Below are positions 11,507 through 24,065 of a stretch of DNA of 64,000 bases, piece by piece. Location: NCBI RefSeq assembly GCF_003286085.1, contig NW_020825294.1, positions 1,860,001 to 1,924,000 on the forward strand, written 5' to 3'. The stretch is from Drosophila persimilis (taxonomy: Eukaryota > Arthropoda > Insecta > Diptera > Drosophilidae). The translations under genes were made by a program, and so were the position numbers. How positions within the stretch are numbered: position 1 is the stretch's first letter; every line of letters begins with the position of its first letter. The notes under the pieces are model-generated. The model was given only the letters and a program-made list of their open reading frames with translations, was not told the origin of the DNA and made no database searches.

Positions 11507-12475
11507 AGTTACTGGCTCTGGCGATGGATCTGCTTTATTCCCGGCTGGCAATTCTTTGAACAAAACATAAAACACTGAGAATTTCGTACCTTAAGGTTTT
11601 TTTAGTAATTTAATAATTTAGTACTTTTTTCGAATTTTTTTATATCGATGTCGAAAACTATCTGAGAATGAAGTTTAATTCCATTAGCTTTTGTTTTCCG
11701 TGTTTCTCAGAGGCTTAGACAAGTGCAAACAAAGCCGTTTGCCTGAAGGCGTTTTCGGGAAACTTTCGATGGCCTTCGGAGGCGATTCCGATTGCCCCCT
11801 CCAGCTTATAGGAGGTCCCCCCTCCCGAAATCAGACAATAAATTTAAACTTTGTTCCCTATGCAAACCGGAGGAAAACAAGCTGGGAAAACTGACAAATG
11901 GAAAAGTTGAAAAGTCATCGAGTTCTGTTGTTATTTTATTTTGATGACCTGACTGCAGTTCCCTACCCAACCGTAAAGTTTTTACCCTTCTGCCACCGCC
12001 AGGCTGTGGGGTCCTGTGTCCCCTTTTCGATGGCACCCAATGTTGTACTTGTTTGTCGTCCTTTTTTTTGGTTTTTATGGAGAAATATATCCTGCGGAGC
12101 GGAGGTAGACACAGATGTGACCATGGGATAGATCAAAGGGAATGTCAGCTTTAAAGGGGGCAAACGAAAACAACAAAAGGAACAACTTGAAAACTTTACT
12201 GAATTGTATGGTATTTTGATTCTGATTTTGATAAAGAATTCAATTTATTTGCATGCGTTTTTCAAGCAATTCCCACTGAGTGGAAAATACAAAAATGGAA
12301 ACTGCGAATGAAGGGTTCAGAGTATTGAATAATTGAGTTTAATTTTTTCTTCCTTTCCTGGGTATTGCCCGAGGTGCTATTCTCAACAATTTTTAGCCTT
12401 TCCCAATTTCTCATTTACCATAATATTTTTTAATAAAATTTAAGTAGAAAAAATGAATTTTTAAGTGTTTTTTGC

Positions 12476-12521
12476 GCGCCATCTATTAATTCACTTTTAA
12501 AGCATGACAAGCGCCATCTAT
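12476..12521 (-). promoter_or_regulatory. Paired ATAGATGGCGC boxes (possible insulator site)
   Basis: The 11-mer GCGCCATCTAT occurs at 12476-12486 and again at 12511-12521, in the same orientation, 35 bases apart. Its reverse complement ATAGATGGCGC resembles the core bound by Drosophila CTCF (AG-T/G-GGCGC). The pair sits between the LEM-like gene and Eaat1. Two exact copies so close are unlikely by chance, but the factor is inferred. Confidence 0.35.
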
Positions 12522-12879
12522 GTGAAAGCTTAAGGAAACTAAAAACCGCCGATGAATGATTTTTCAAAGCTTTAACAGTTTAAGATCCATTCAATTGCAG
12601 TTCATTTCAAACGTCTGGAGAAGTCGTAACTCTCAAACTGTATTTTGCAACAAAAAACAAGCAGGAACTTTATAAGCCTCGACCCAAGCTAACACTCAGC
12701 CAGTATATATGTACATATGTAAACGAATCTATGTAATTTTTACAATATATTTTATATGTCGCTGTTCTACAAAAAATTGCATTTAAATCGGTCGAACCGT
12801 TTGGCATCTGTCCCTTTTCTTCAACACCAACACCAGGCGATTTATCTCGCTCCCTTCCGCCAGAGCTCGCACATTGCAC

Positions 12880-13280
12880 GATGAAGACTGTGTGAGAGAT
12901 AGAGAGAAACGCGTGGAAGGCGTTGCGTAGCTTCTGCAATTTCATTGGTTTCTTCTGGCTATAATTATGATCCGATCCAGATTCGCTAACCTGTTAGATA
13001 TAGTCATTGACTATGATTGTCTCTATGATTTTCCCGCATCTTCAAAATCTTTTAAAATACACTTGCAACAGTGTGATATCACAGGAGCCTGGATACCAAA
13101 CTTGGCTGCTCTAGCTCTGATAGTCTCTGAGATCAAAGCGCTCATCACGATGGACAGACAGACAGACGGACATGGCTATATCGACTCGACTATTGATGCT
13201 GATGGGGTCGCGTCCTTTTGGGTATTACACACATCCACTCTCACCACAAGCCCTATACTCTTCGAGTACCGGATATAATC
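12880..13280 (+). mobile_element. DINE-1/INE-1 (Helitron-like) remnant
   Basis: Contains the hallmark block of the Drosophila DINE-1 family: GACAGACAGACGGACATGGC at about 13155, then TCGACTCGACTATTGATGCTG, then CACACATCCACT, and a terminal CTTCGAGTACCGGATATAA at about 13260-13278. The upstream part (CAACAGTGTGATATCACAGG...GGATACCAAA) matches the second copy at 32165-32822. Non-coding and non-autonomous. Confidence 0.75.
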
Positions 13281-14549
13281 ATAAATAAGAGCGATTGAAC
13301 CATACATATCTCCGATATCTCTATGATATTTTATTTTGAATTTCCCATGGAAACCAAAGACATGTCGTATCTGTTCGTTTAATATTCATAAAGTTTTATT
13401 AGTAAACATATATTTAGACTACACAGAACTACAAACATTTTTGATGATTTGGGTTGTTTTTTTTTTTTTGTTGGTTTCTATTCGTTTTATATTTTTGTTT
13501 CAATGGTGTGACCTAATTTAAATTTAGTTTAATAATATTGTAATAAATAATTCGTTACGCGTATAAATTGACTGTCCTGTCTGATTGCAGCACTCTATTA
13601 TTGTCATTCAAGAATTCATTTGATTTGTTTTCGCACGCTTTAAATATTATGTATATTAAATATCTTCCGTTTAATGTGTATGTATACTTAATCTATTAAG
13701 TATTTACAAAGCTCAAACTATGAACACGAACTTGTAACGGCATTTGAAATTCTGATTTTCCGATTCGAATTTAATTGTATTTTAAATTGTATTTAAATTG
13801 GTTATCGTCTTGACTATCTTCTAGATTTCTTTTGTTGTCTTTTTTTTTATTGTTTGCTATGGCAGAAAACTTTATAGAATATCATTTAACAAATACTAGA
13901 ATACGAATCTCATTTGATCAACAACAGTTTTTTGCGACCTAACAAAATGCATTTGCTTGATGTTGGAGTTGGAGATTGGTGATTGGAGATTGGAATTTGA
14001 ATAGAACTAATTTGGTTTCTCCTTTCATTTAGTTTCGGTTACTGTTGTTTAATACTAATCATATATGGGGGAGAATGTAATGCAAATTTGAACTCAATTT
14101 AATATAGTTATACATAAGTATTTAAAAATTATTTACACCTTGAAAGTACTGCTAATTTAGACGATAAATGTATCTTAATTCTGTTCTGCTTAGTGGGGGA
14201 AAAAACAAACTAATTAACGAATTAGTGTCTGGCTTAAATTCGTTGCTGTGTTTAGTACTTGTACTCTGGCAGACCTCTGCTGTTCTGGCTTGTGGCTTCG
14301 AGGAGCTGCTGCAAATTGATCAATCTGGAAATTAGATGCGTCTTGGTCGCCCATAATTATCCGCAAACAAAACTGATGGAGTCCGAGTCCCCCCACCCAC
14401 AGATACCCGTCCAGCGATCGACCTTAAAACTCCTCATCGTCGTAGTCGTCGCTGTCGCTATCCTGGCGGGGAAGGATGTGGAACCAGGCCCACAACCGGG
14501 ACATGTCCACTCATCGTTTGCGATTATAGGCGCCAAGCGAAGACTGCCT

Positions 14550-17218
14550 TCATTCCTTCATCTCGTGTCCATTGGCCCCCAGCTCGAGGAGCTCATGGGG
14601 CTCGGCATTCAGCTTGGGATAGAAGAAAGATCAATAAGAAACTGCCTAATACTGATAGGCACTAATCTTACCCTATCCACGCTAGCCAGATCGTTCTTCG
14701 ACAGGTGATTAACCAAAATAGTGCCCAGGGCATCGCACATCACATTGATGGTAGTGCGGAAGCGATCCCTACAATCAAACCAAATGAGAAAAGATAGCCA
14801 CAGGAAGGACATGGACCTAGGACTTACAGTAGCCAATCGACAGCTATGATGAGGGACACATCCTTCGGCTCCAGGCCCACAGTGTCCAGCACCATGACCA
14901 TGGTGACGAGGCCCGCCTGCGGAATGCCAGCGGCTCCAATCGAGGCAGCCGTTGCTGTTATGCTCACCGCCACAATGGTACCAAAGGAGTAGCTCATCTC
15001 ACGGTACTGGGCGATGAAGAGTGCGGCCACAGCCTCATAGAGAGCAGTGCCATCCATGTTGATGGTGGCTCCCACGGGGATGACGAATCGGGTGACGCGC
15101 GGATCGATGCCCATGTTGTCCAGACATTTGATGGTCAGCGGCATGGTGGCCGAACTGGAGCCAGTGCCAAATGCAGTGGCCAGCACCTGACTGAGCTTTG
15201 CAATATACCGATACGGAAGGCGTCGTGTGCCCAAGAAAAAGATCACAGCAATGGTACCTGAGGCAAAGCCAAAGGAAATGTTATTGGATTTGTATATTGG
15301 TTGCCAGGATTGAAGGAAAACTCACCGAATCCATGCAAGAAGAGACCAATCATAACCGTTATGAAATACCAGCCTAACGATTGTATAGTCGCCGCAATGG
15401 ACTCCATCTCAATGATCTTGGCGGCTATCAGGAAGGCCACACCCAGAGGGGAAATCCTACAAAGGATTGCATTAGCTGCATCCAGGGGAAATGGCTATCT
15501 TCCACTCACCAGATCACCCATGAGGTGATTGTCATCATTGCCTCGCTCAATGTGGTAAAGAAATCCTGCAGCAGTTGCCCCTTCTCACGCATCCTGCCGA
15601 TGGTGGTGCCCAGGATCACGCTGAACATGACCAGACCCAGGACATTGGAGCCCTCGCGTTGGGAAGACTTGAACTGCCAGGCTTCCATGGGTTCTAAAGA
15701 GTTCAACAGATTGATTAGTGGAGGAATTTTTAATGAAAAGAAACCACTTACGTGCTGGGCTAATGCTGGTGTTCTCAAAGATCTCAGTGCGATACTGAAA
15801 TGGGAGGAGATTAAAAGGATTAACGATGGCTCATAGATGGCTAAGGGGAAATCTACAAGAAATCTACAGGAATGTACATTTTCACATTAAAAGGGAAAAG
15901 TGATGTCTCGTATTTTCCATGGAAGCTTTGCCATAATTTTGCACTTTTGTGACACTCAAAGTGCTGTTGATTATCCCCCTTCATTGACTCCGACAATAAT
16001 CTAATTGTGCGCATGAATATTCATTTGGTTGCCAACAGATACAGATGCAGATACACCATTCGTATTATCATATATTTGCGAAGGTACAATGTCCATATAT
16101 ATCAGCCGCAGTCTCGTCCCGAGTACTTTGATTCAATTTGTGTCTGGGGGGCTCATAAACCGTGCTGTATCTCTGTCTCTGTCCCATTCCCATTTCCATT
16201 CCCAGTCACTGTCTCCGTCTGGGTCTCCGTCTCTTTTTCTGTATATGCGATAATTGAAATTTAAGCACAGCCAGAGAGACGGAGAGACAGAGAGACATGT
16301 GTGAAAGTCCCCCCTACTTTGGGGATGGATTGTAATTGAAATTGTGGTATCCCTAGCCCTATCATGTCGCTTTTGATTATGTGTCGCGCGGTTTGTTTCA
16401 ATCAAACTCGGTAAACCGCAAAGAATTGAATAATTGCGGCGGTTTCTGGTTCGGATTTCTGTTGTTTACGGATTCTGTGCAACAGAGAGCAACAGTGCGT
16501 ATGCTCGATCTCGCTAGAGAGACGACTTACCTGGAACATGGTGGACTGGATGATGTTGTCCGTAAACATGTTTCTATTGGAAGAAATGAATCAGAATTTG
16601 GCCCGATTATCGTTCGATCTGGTTCACATACCGCACCAGATCCATTAGCGTGTCTGGGGTCAGCACCTTGGATGCCTTATCGACGCTCTCCGTATGGGTT
16701 TCCACAATCTTGGCTCCCTGGCCGGGACGCAGTGTGGTCACCAGACAAATGCCCAAAACCACAGCCGATATGGTGGTCACAAAGTAGTATGTGATGGCTC
16801 TGAGAAGGGGAAATGGGAAGGGATAAGAGGAGGCTCTAATGGAAGGAATGTTCTGGCGGGGTTAGGAACTCACCTGGTGGCTATCTTGCTGGACATGCTC
16901 AAGTCCAGTCCACCAATGGCACTGGTTATCGACGACACCAACAGCGGCACAATCAAGCACTTCAGCATGCTGCAAAAGAGTTGCAAAGTTGCAGCCAAGA
17001 GGTTCTTTAATTCAGTGATTACTCGGCACTTACCGCAAAAAGATCTCTCCCGGAAATGATATGTACATAATCTCACGCTTGGTCCACTCGCCGGTGCTGT
17101 TCTTGATGATGAACCCCACCAGGCCGCCCGCAAAGACACCGATCACGGTGGCCATGGTGAGGACATTCTCCCGCATGAACGCCTTGAATTTGCTATCATT
17201 TTGCTTGGGTCGCGTCAT
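14550..17218 (-). CDS. Eaat1: Excitatory amino acid transporter 1 (glial glutamate transporter), 479 aa
   Basis: Na+/H+/K+-coupled glutamate/aspartate transporter (SLC1 family) of the plasma membrane; in flies it clears synaptic glutamate in glia. Ten coding exons with GT-AG junctions join in frame: 17034-17218, 16874-16969, 16632-16799, 16531-16573, 15752-15794, 15510-15693, 15326-15456, 14828-15257, 14672-14768 and 14550-14612. The total of 1440 nt gives 479 aa, which I recall as the D. melanogaster length. Visible SLC1 features are the cytosolic N-terminus [14 protein letters not shown] and multiple TM helices. The HP1 serine motif SSSAT is at about 317-321. The substrate/Na+ signature NMDGT is at about 350-354, followed by the HP2 region ([21 protein letters not shown]). 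The C-terminus is short and hydrophilic (HEMKE, stop at 14550-14552). Non-coding 5' exons must lie further upstream. No defects seen. Confidence 0.97.
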
Positions 17219-18051
17219 GGTTGGGCTTTAGGGCTGAAAGAACCCCCTTGGGTATGATAGAGCACCCTCAAGCTGATGGTGGGACTTGGCCGTTGCAAAG
17301 CCCAGTTAAAGTGACTTTTCCAAACTCCGATATGTGGCTCAAGAGATTGCTGCAAAGTCAATAAGAATGTCAGTTATTTCAAATTAAAAACTACCTTTTT
17401 TTGGCCAAAAAACACACAATTGTTTCTAGTTTCTCATTTGAGACTCCACCCGAAACACGTTCGGTGACAGATGCTGGTCCTCCTCTCGGGTCAAACAGCG
17501 ATCTACGACTGAGAGCTTTCGCGCAACGCAAAATTACAACCAACCCCCAGAGAGCGTGCCTTTCGGCAGCTGGGCTTTTGTGATTTATGCAGAGGCCACC
17601 AACCCCTACCCCTAATCTCCACCCTCCTAATAGTGTTACTTTTGACACGAAGCCGGACGGAAGTTGTTCAACATTCAAATAGTTTTTGGAGATTTTTTGC
17701 AAAACATTTTTCGAGAGAGCAGAGCGGAAGGAAGCTGTCCCCTGCAAGGGCTGTGCTCAGGCCAACCCTAAAGCTATTAACGATTTCTCACTTGCTTTTT
17801 AGCATTCATTAAGCTCCGACACCTTTTCCCTATTATCCACAAATGTGCGAAAAACAACAGAAAAACAATAAATACGAGAAAATGGGAAAAAAATTCCTAG
17901 AAAATGCAGCTCAATTAATCGAGGCGCTGCAGGGAGGGAGGGAGGTAGGAAAACAAGTTCATCGGGAGACGTGGCAAACAAATAAATTTACATAAACGAT
18001 CAGCTAATGAAAACTAATTCCCGCTCGGCCCCTCCCCAGTGGGTGCAAGGG

Positions 18052-18074
18052 CACACACACACACACACACACAC
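18052..18074. repeat. (CA)n microsatellite
   Basis: An uninterrupted CA dinucleotide run of about 11 units in the Eaat1 upstream region. Confidence 0.9.
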
Positions 18075-21000
18075 TGCAGCCTGAAGGCGGTGATCAATGC
18101 AAACTGATAGCGAATCCAGTCTGCTCTGGAAACCCCCGATCATGTGTCTTTGAAAGCTGACCCAAATTGAGAAGGCACCACCAGCATTGGCAGCCCCACT
18201 GAGATCCTCTCAATTGGGCAGTGAGACTTGACTCGGACTTTCAGATTAATCAAGAAATTGTTCACACTTTGGCATTGTTTAGCCAATTGCATTACAATTG
18301 TAGAGGAGACAACATCAGAGATAGAGCGATCACATCAGATCTCTGAAAACACTTTGGGGCTCGTACGAACGTGAATTGAATAGCTTCACGCTTGGCTGAA
18401 TGAATGAGTGAGGGAGAAGATTGGATTTTGTACGATCATATGCTTTGGTTGAGAGAAGAATGCAATCCTCTAACTTTGGAAATTAAAGGGGAAATTAACT
18501 AAGGGGATGATCAATGATCAGTGATCTCATAACTAAAGGGTACATAGGCTAGAATGATATTCACTATGATCGAATACATGTTCTCATAGAAATTCCATAG
18601 AAAATAGTCTCTCCATTTCCTTTCTTCCTTGACTTTTTGTCGCTTTTTTGTGTGATAAGAGTATTTTCCAGAGCGACTACTGTTTCACCTTTTCAAACGA
18701 TTCTCTAGATGCTCCCCACCCTTTTAGAGGCACACACGATGATAATGCCATTATAGTATGGCTCTGATGCGGTTCACCTAATTGATGTAACTACAGAACA
18801 GATGGGAACACCACAGAGCAACAGCCACCGACTGCGTCAGAATTCAGAGTGGCTGACTGGCATGTGCCCAGGCAGGTCCCCAGTTTCATATCTTTTCCAG
18901 ACATAGAGTAGAGTGCATAGAGTGGAGTGAGGCGTGTCTGAGCTATCGAAACTAAAGAGTTTTTATCTCTCGTGAGTTTAATTAACTAGACGTTTAGGTT
19001 AAACACTCGAGGGCGATTCATGGGCCAAGTTTAATGAGAGATAAGAACTGAATTCGATTAGTGTGGCGGGAGTGACGGGGTCTACTTGGGAATGCAGTTC
19101 CCCGAGGCACAACGAAGTTCATTTATTTACTGAGTTGCCTTTGACCAAGTGACAGACTGACCGACTGCTCAGACTCGCTGTTTACATTTTTCATATTTAT
19201 TCATATATTTTTTTCTATTTCGAACTTGACCGTGAGTCAGACAAATGAATTTCTATACCTACTATACTAGATTCGTAGACAGAATTTGCATTCGACGCTA
19301 ATATAGTGTGTCTGTGTACTTGGCTAGAATGTGTCGCAGTTGTGTTTGACATTAAAAATTCATTTACAGCGGAAATTATGACTGCAATGCTAATGAGTGT
19401 TGCAAGTGGATATCATTGAAGTTCATTGACGAAAAGGATGGCTTACATTCAACGGAAGTTGGTCAATTAATGGGGGAACGATCGTGAAATGTAATACCCA
19501 TCGACACTCTCATCCAACGTGATCGTTTGGAGATTTCAACTTGAACTTGTTGTCTTCATTAGCATGGCCCTAAAGCATCCTAAAACCCTCTAATTGAACG
19601 AAGCTAGTCTGACCTATACCCATGCCAAACAAAAAAAAAAACACAGAATCAATCATCTAGATTCTAGATTTCCATTTGAAAAACATTTCCTATGTGAGGA
19701 GGGGGCGTGGGTGGGAATATCATACCTCGGCGCTTCTTTGATTGGCAGACTGTCGGACAGTTTACATGAACAAGTTTATTAGTGTTGTCGATAGTTAAAC
19801 ACAAATAAAATATCCAGAGATGAATACTAATTAATCCCGGACTTATATAACATACTTTTACAGCGCAGCACAGCCCAACTAATTAATGCAACGCAAACTC
19901 TGGGGTAACCATGTTTGAGTCGCTTAAAATACGACTTTTCATTGTCAATGCAAATTTAGTTGCACTTCCAAGGGGGTGTGGGACTTGGGGGATAGGGAGG
20001 GGGAGGGGGCAAGGCTATGACTGTGGCCCACCCATTTGTCTTTGAAAGAATATATTATATGTGCAAGGCGTACAAAGAACCAGTTTAAACTGAACTAAAC
20101 GGCAAACTGAAACACATAGTTGTGGTGGGAGGGAGTCGCAATTTTAGTTCAAATCACTTTTTGCATAGATTCGACCAGAAATATCTGGTTTTAACGAATT
20201 TTGTTACTTGTATAAACCGATCTTTACAAGCTATTGCCATAATTTATAATCTTTTGTATTGGAACTTTTTCTTTCTGTTAATAGATTACCATTGAATTGA
20301 TTATCTATCCTCATAGCCGTCATATTTTATTATTTTTCCCATGGGACTTCACCATTTTTCAACTAAAAATTTAATTAGAAACAAAATACTAAAAGGCTGC
20401 CCAGAAAAAAGCCTTAATTATAAATAATTGGGCAAAGAAATCAATAGAAAATTGTGCACAAATCAATTTCAATGAGGTTTCATTTCGTACGTACGAGATT
20501 CGTAGGTTTCAGATGGGTATGGGTTCAGACGATTAGGAAGCACATAGGCATACAATATAATATATACTATTATAGTATATAGTGTAATCTATAGACGGTG
20601 TGTCTGTCTGGCAACGATTATCGCCGGACAGACAGCCGACCGGCATTTTAATTTTGTCCATTATTTTCTAAACCTAATCAAGATCATGCGAGTTCCGCAA
20701 AAACGAAACCAAAAGAATTAAAAACGCGACAAGCACGTGGCTTAAATTCCCGAAAGATAATCATAAATTATATAAATAATCATTATGATCGAAGCTAAAG
20801 CGTTCTGCATCTGGACTGATCCGATCTGAGCCCGACTTTGACGGATTATTCTGGCCTAATTGAAGGTACACGCACTTGTCATATAATTTCATTTTATTTG
20901 GATGAGAAAATGTTTGAAATGCGCGAGGGACGTTCATAAATATTACCGCGAAAAACATACAATTTTGTGTAGCAAATTGACTAGCGCTCAAAGCGTACAC

Positions 21001-22920
21001 ACACACATACATATATGTATCTTTATTTTAATAGATATTTGTTTTATGCTTCTCTCAGATAATGTGTAAATCTTGGAAGAGAGAAAGCGAAACTATTTTT
21101 ATGCACTAAAGCCAAACAGAAAACTGCATTGTGTGCTAAAAATAATGGTAATAAAATAAGAAAACTAAACATTTTATATATAGACTGCAGTGGTTGCCAC
21201 GCCCCCGTCTATGCTGGGAGGGTTGGTGGTCCTGCCAAGGTTAGTCGGCCGCTCGACGCGTTATCAGCAGCAGTAATCAGGGATTATTCACGCTTCTTGC
21301 CGTGCTCTCTCTGTCGCTCTCTTGTGGCTCAAGAAGAGTGAATCGATGGGAGTGGGTTGGGGATGGACTAGAGCATACCCAGCAGTTTGGAAGCAGAGGA
21401 ATTGCCCACCCACTAAGTGGGAAGCATCAAAAGTTATCCATAAGCACAAGAGATTCCTTGCAACTCCAACCTTAGTTTTTTACCTGATCAAGGTATTGAA
21501 CCCAATACATCTGCTCTTCTTTTGTGTACAGGGTAGCCAAACAGCCGGCAAATGAGAAAAACAAAACTTACCCACTTGCCATGAAACACTCACTTGGAAA
21601 CAAATTCAACTAAGGCAAATTCTTACAGAAATTAAAGTCCTGCAAAGGATTAAACACAAATGAACTATGTAGTAAGTGTCTTATAGGGGAACCACAGCAC
21701 CAGAATCCTTGAGTCTAAGGATAACATTGTTTCATTGTCATTTGATTTTTGATTGCTTCTTGTCTCAAATTTGAATAGTTTTCATTAGCTTTTTGGAATT
21801 CCGTCGAGCACTTACAATCAAAAGCATACACAGTGATAATTTTGTAAACCCTTTTTCGTGGAGGGGCAGGTTGGGCACGAGACCACTCAGCGGTGGTGGT
21901 GGTGGTGGCGGCGGCTTTCTAGAGGACGCGCTGTCGAGCACGCGGCGATTTAGCGACTGATCTGATCATGCAACGATCCCACACACAGGTCTCGCACCGG
22001 ACACAACACCGATCTGCTCTGCTCTGCTCTGCTCTGGCTCTGGCTGGCGGACACGTAGCGGCAGAGAGCGTGGAGAGGCAGCACGACTTGACTCGTCAGA
22101 TTATAAAACAGTACTAAAAACTAAATCGAAATCAAATTCGAAATATAGCCAACGACCGCGCAAATTTTGCAGCAGCAGCGCCGCCAGCGTCGCCAGCGTC
22201 GCGACTCTCATCAGCAATACATATACATATATAAATCTGTAGAGTATATATTTACATATAGATGTGTGTGCGAGATTGTGGGGGGGTTGACTTTCATTCA
22301 TCAAAAACTGAGGCGGAGGCAGCGCTGCGCTGCGCTGCTCTCGCGGCATCCCGTCCCGTCCCATCTCATCGCATCTCATCTCACGTAACGCATACGCAGC
22401 GTTGTCTCGCGTAATTTGTCGCGCCTTGTTCTCAGTATCCGAATCCTGGGTTTCGCTTTCCTTATCCACATGCCAGGGCAATCAAAGGAATTCATTACCA
22501 GCGTCCTCCTTCGATTGTAGTTCAGTGTCTTGGATGCAGCTGCAGCTCCTCCTCCTACGCCTCATTAGGGTCTGCTTTGTCTAGGATTGCATTGATCATC
22601 GTCGCATTGTTGCTAATTCCAAAAGGGGGGGGGGGTTTGGTGCACCCAGCACTGTCGAATCTCTGAAATTAATGCAAGTTGCTTTCAAGATCTGGTTTAC
22701 ATACGAGTAGAACTCACCCAATAAGTAGGTCAAGTTTCCCCACTGGAATGATGATTACCAAATTGTGATGTCAAAGATCACCGGAGTGAAGCAACAACCA
22801 CCCCGAAAAGCCCCGAACAATGGCCATTACCACGGACTACTTGAACTTGATTGAGACTCTGCTGTGCTATAAAATACAAAAGAATCCAAAGGGAACGAAG
22901 AACGCAACAAGAAATTGAGC

Positions 22921-22949
22921 ATGGGCATGGGCATGGGCATGGGCATGGG
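22921..22949. repeat. (GGGCAT)n microsatellite
   Basis: About 4.5 perfect copies of a hexamer. An ATCAGC hexamer run follows about 90 bases later (23036-23060). Both make open but meaningless frames on either strand. Confidence 0.85.
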
Positions 22950-23654
22950 GCACCAAAGAATGCTAGTTGGGCATTTCCGGTTTCATATTCGTACTCGCTG
23001 TACAGCCACAATGATAATGGTAGTAATAATCCAAATCAGCATCAGCATCAGCATCAGCATAAGCACAAGCCCAAGCAAAAGCACAGCTGCAGCTGCCTTT
23101 GATCTGCTTCAATTCGATTTGCCTTGGGGGCCAGTTCTGCCCATAGTTCCATGCTGCTGGGAAATGCTGCTGGTATAATGTGGTGTATGGTGTATAATGG
23201 TGTGGTGTGGTATACTATGCCTCGGTGTCGATGCCAGAGAATGAGGATGGGTCCAACTAAGCGGGTAAGTGGCTCGAAAGCGATACAAACGTAACCATTA
23301 GTCGGTGATCCCTCCCTCCCCTTTACCCTTGTCGTCCGCGCACACACCACGACCCATTTCGGATGGGTGTCCGATCTTTCTCATGTGGAGAGGTGGGATG
23401 GGATTTGGCACAACACACATTGGGACCGGAACTGTCGATCTTCATTTTTGACACTGGAAAACAATGCACGATCATGAGTGTGTGTGTGTTGAGGTTGGAA
23501 ATTGCACATGTTTATACATAAATATAATCTATATACTATCTCAGCTATGTTGTGGTATATAAATAACCATATAATTATGTGCTCGAGTGTATTAGTGGAC
23601 AAAGTTAATTCAGCAAATGCTTTGCCATAATGAGGATGAGGCTTTGGAGGGGGC

Positions 23655-24065
23655 TTAAGAATAGATTAAGAATGGTGGCATTTTATAGACGAAGCCTTTG
23701 ATTTTGAAGAGCAAATTACAAACTACAGACAATTTAGCAAATAGAGACATGGTAGATATATTCTCAAATGGTTTAAGGTTGGATAACTTGTTGTTACTTC
23801 TATTAGCTTCAAATTTCTGGACTTCCTTATTATTACATCTAATTGCCTCATTTTTGGGATGTACTCTGATGAAAGTCGCATTCAGTAGATCTTTGTAGAA
23901 CTGTTTGAAGCACCAATCCATTTCGGGATGAAAACTGATTTAAGTTCTTACAATGTCCGTCATTCTGGGGAAATAAAATATCAGTTCAAGGTATGAAAGA
24001 AAACAATTTACTTACACTGAGGTCAACGGATAGAAGAACGTCTTCCGTTTACTAGGTTCTGCCAT
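23655..24065 (-). CDS. Small unrecognised two-exon gene, 109 aa
   Basis: Exon 1 (24016-24065) begins at an ATG and encodes MAEPSKRKTFFYPLTSV up to a GTAAGT donor. Exon 2 (23655-23934), taken after the acceptor AAATCAG, continues in frame as FHPEMDWCFKQFYKDLL and runs to a stop at 23655, giving 109 aa. I do not recognise the protein; it is basic, with a Cys/Phe/Leu-rich stretch near the end (LFAKLSVVCNLLF). A stronger-looking acceptor (TATTTTATTTCCCCAG) lies 30 nt earlier, at 23965-23966. It keeps the same phase but introduces a TAA after MTDIVRT. The gene is therefore either alternatively spliced, truncated to a ~24-aa peptide, or a recent pseudogene. It lies between Eaat1 and Cks30A, on the same strand as both. 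Confidence 0.5.

Larger units (their letters stand above)
11507..14549. other. Intergenic and Eaat1 3' UTR region
   Basis: No coding region. 11507-12450 would hold the promoter of the LEM-like gene. 12476-12521 has two GCGCCATCTAT boxes. A DINE-1 remnant lies at about 12880-13280. The remainder, very T/A-rich, probably includes the Eaat1 3' UTR; on the minus strand AATAAA signals occur near 13395-13400 and near 13845, about 0.7-1.15 kb beyond the Eaat1 stop at 14550. Confidence 0.5.
17219..23654. other. Eaat1 upstream / non-coding region (about 6.4 kb)
   Basis: No protein-coding gene is supported. Eaat1 is transcribed leftwards, so its promoter and 5' UTR exon(s) should be here. The GC-rich block 21880-22110, with a TATAAAA string at 22102-22108 and CTCTG repeats, is a candidate 5' exon/promoter zone (inference). 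Simple repeats: (CA)n at 18052-18074, GTG run near 21893-21908, CTCTG run near 22016-22041, GGGCAT run at 22921-22949, ATCAGC run at about 23036-23060. Confidence 0.5.

Noticed and set aside
9929-11575. A longer, 548-residue start for the LEM-like protein (MFYVLFKEL...)
   Set aside because: The codon at 11573-11575 is GTG, not ATG; the first in-frame ATG is at 11506-11504.
12967-13278. 103-aa ORF ending in SPILFEYRI
   Set aside because: It lies in the DINE-1 remnant; its C-terminus is the translated repeat terminus, so not a host gene.
16494-16512. Lone ACAGTGCGTATGC string in an Eaat1 intron as another MITE end
   Set aside because: No matching inverted end within a few hundred bases.
22102-22108. 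TATAAAA at 22102 as a definite Eaat1 TATA box
   Set aside because: It is in plus orientation, whereas Eaat1 is on the minus strand; without start-site data it is only a candidate zone.
22851-23178. ORFs with HGHGHG, MGMGMG or HQHQHQ repeats
   Set aside because: Products of hexamer microsatellites at 22921-22949 and 23036-23060; nothing else protein-like around them.
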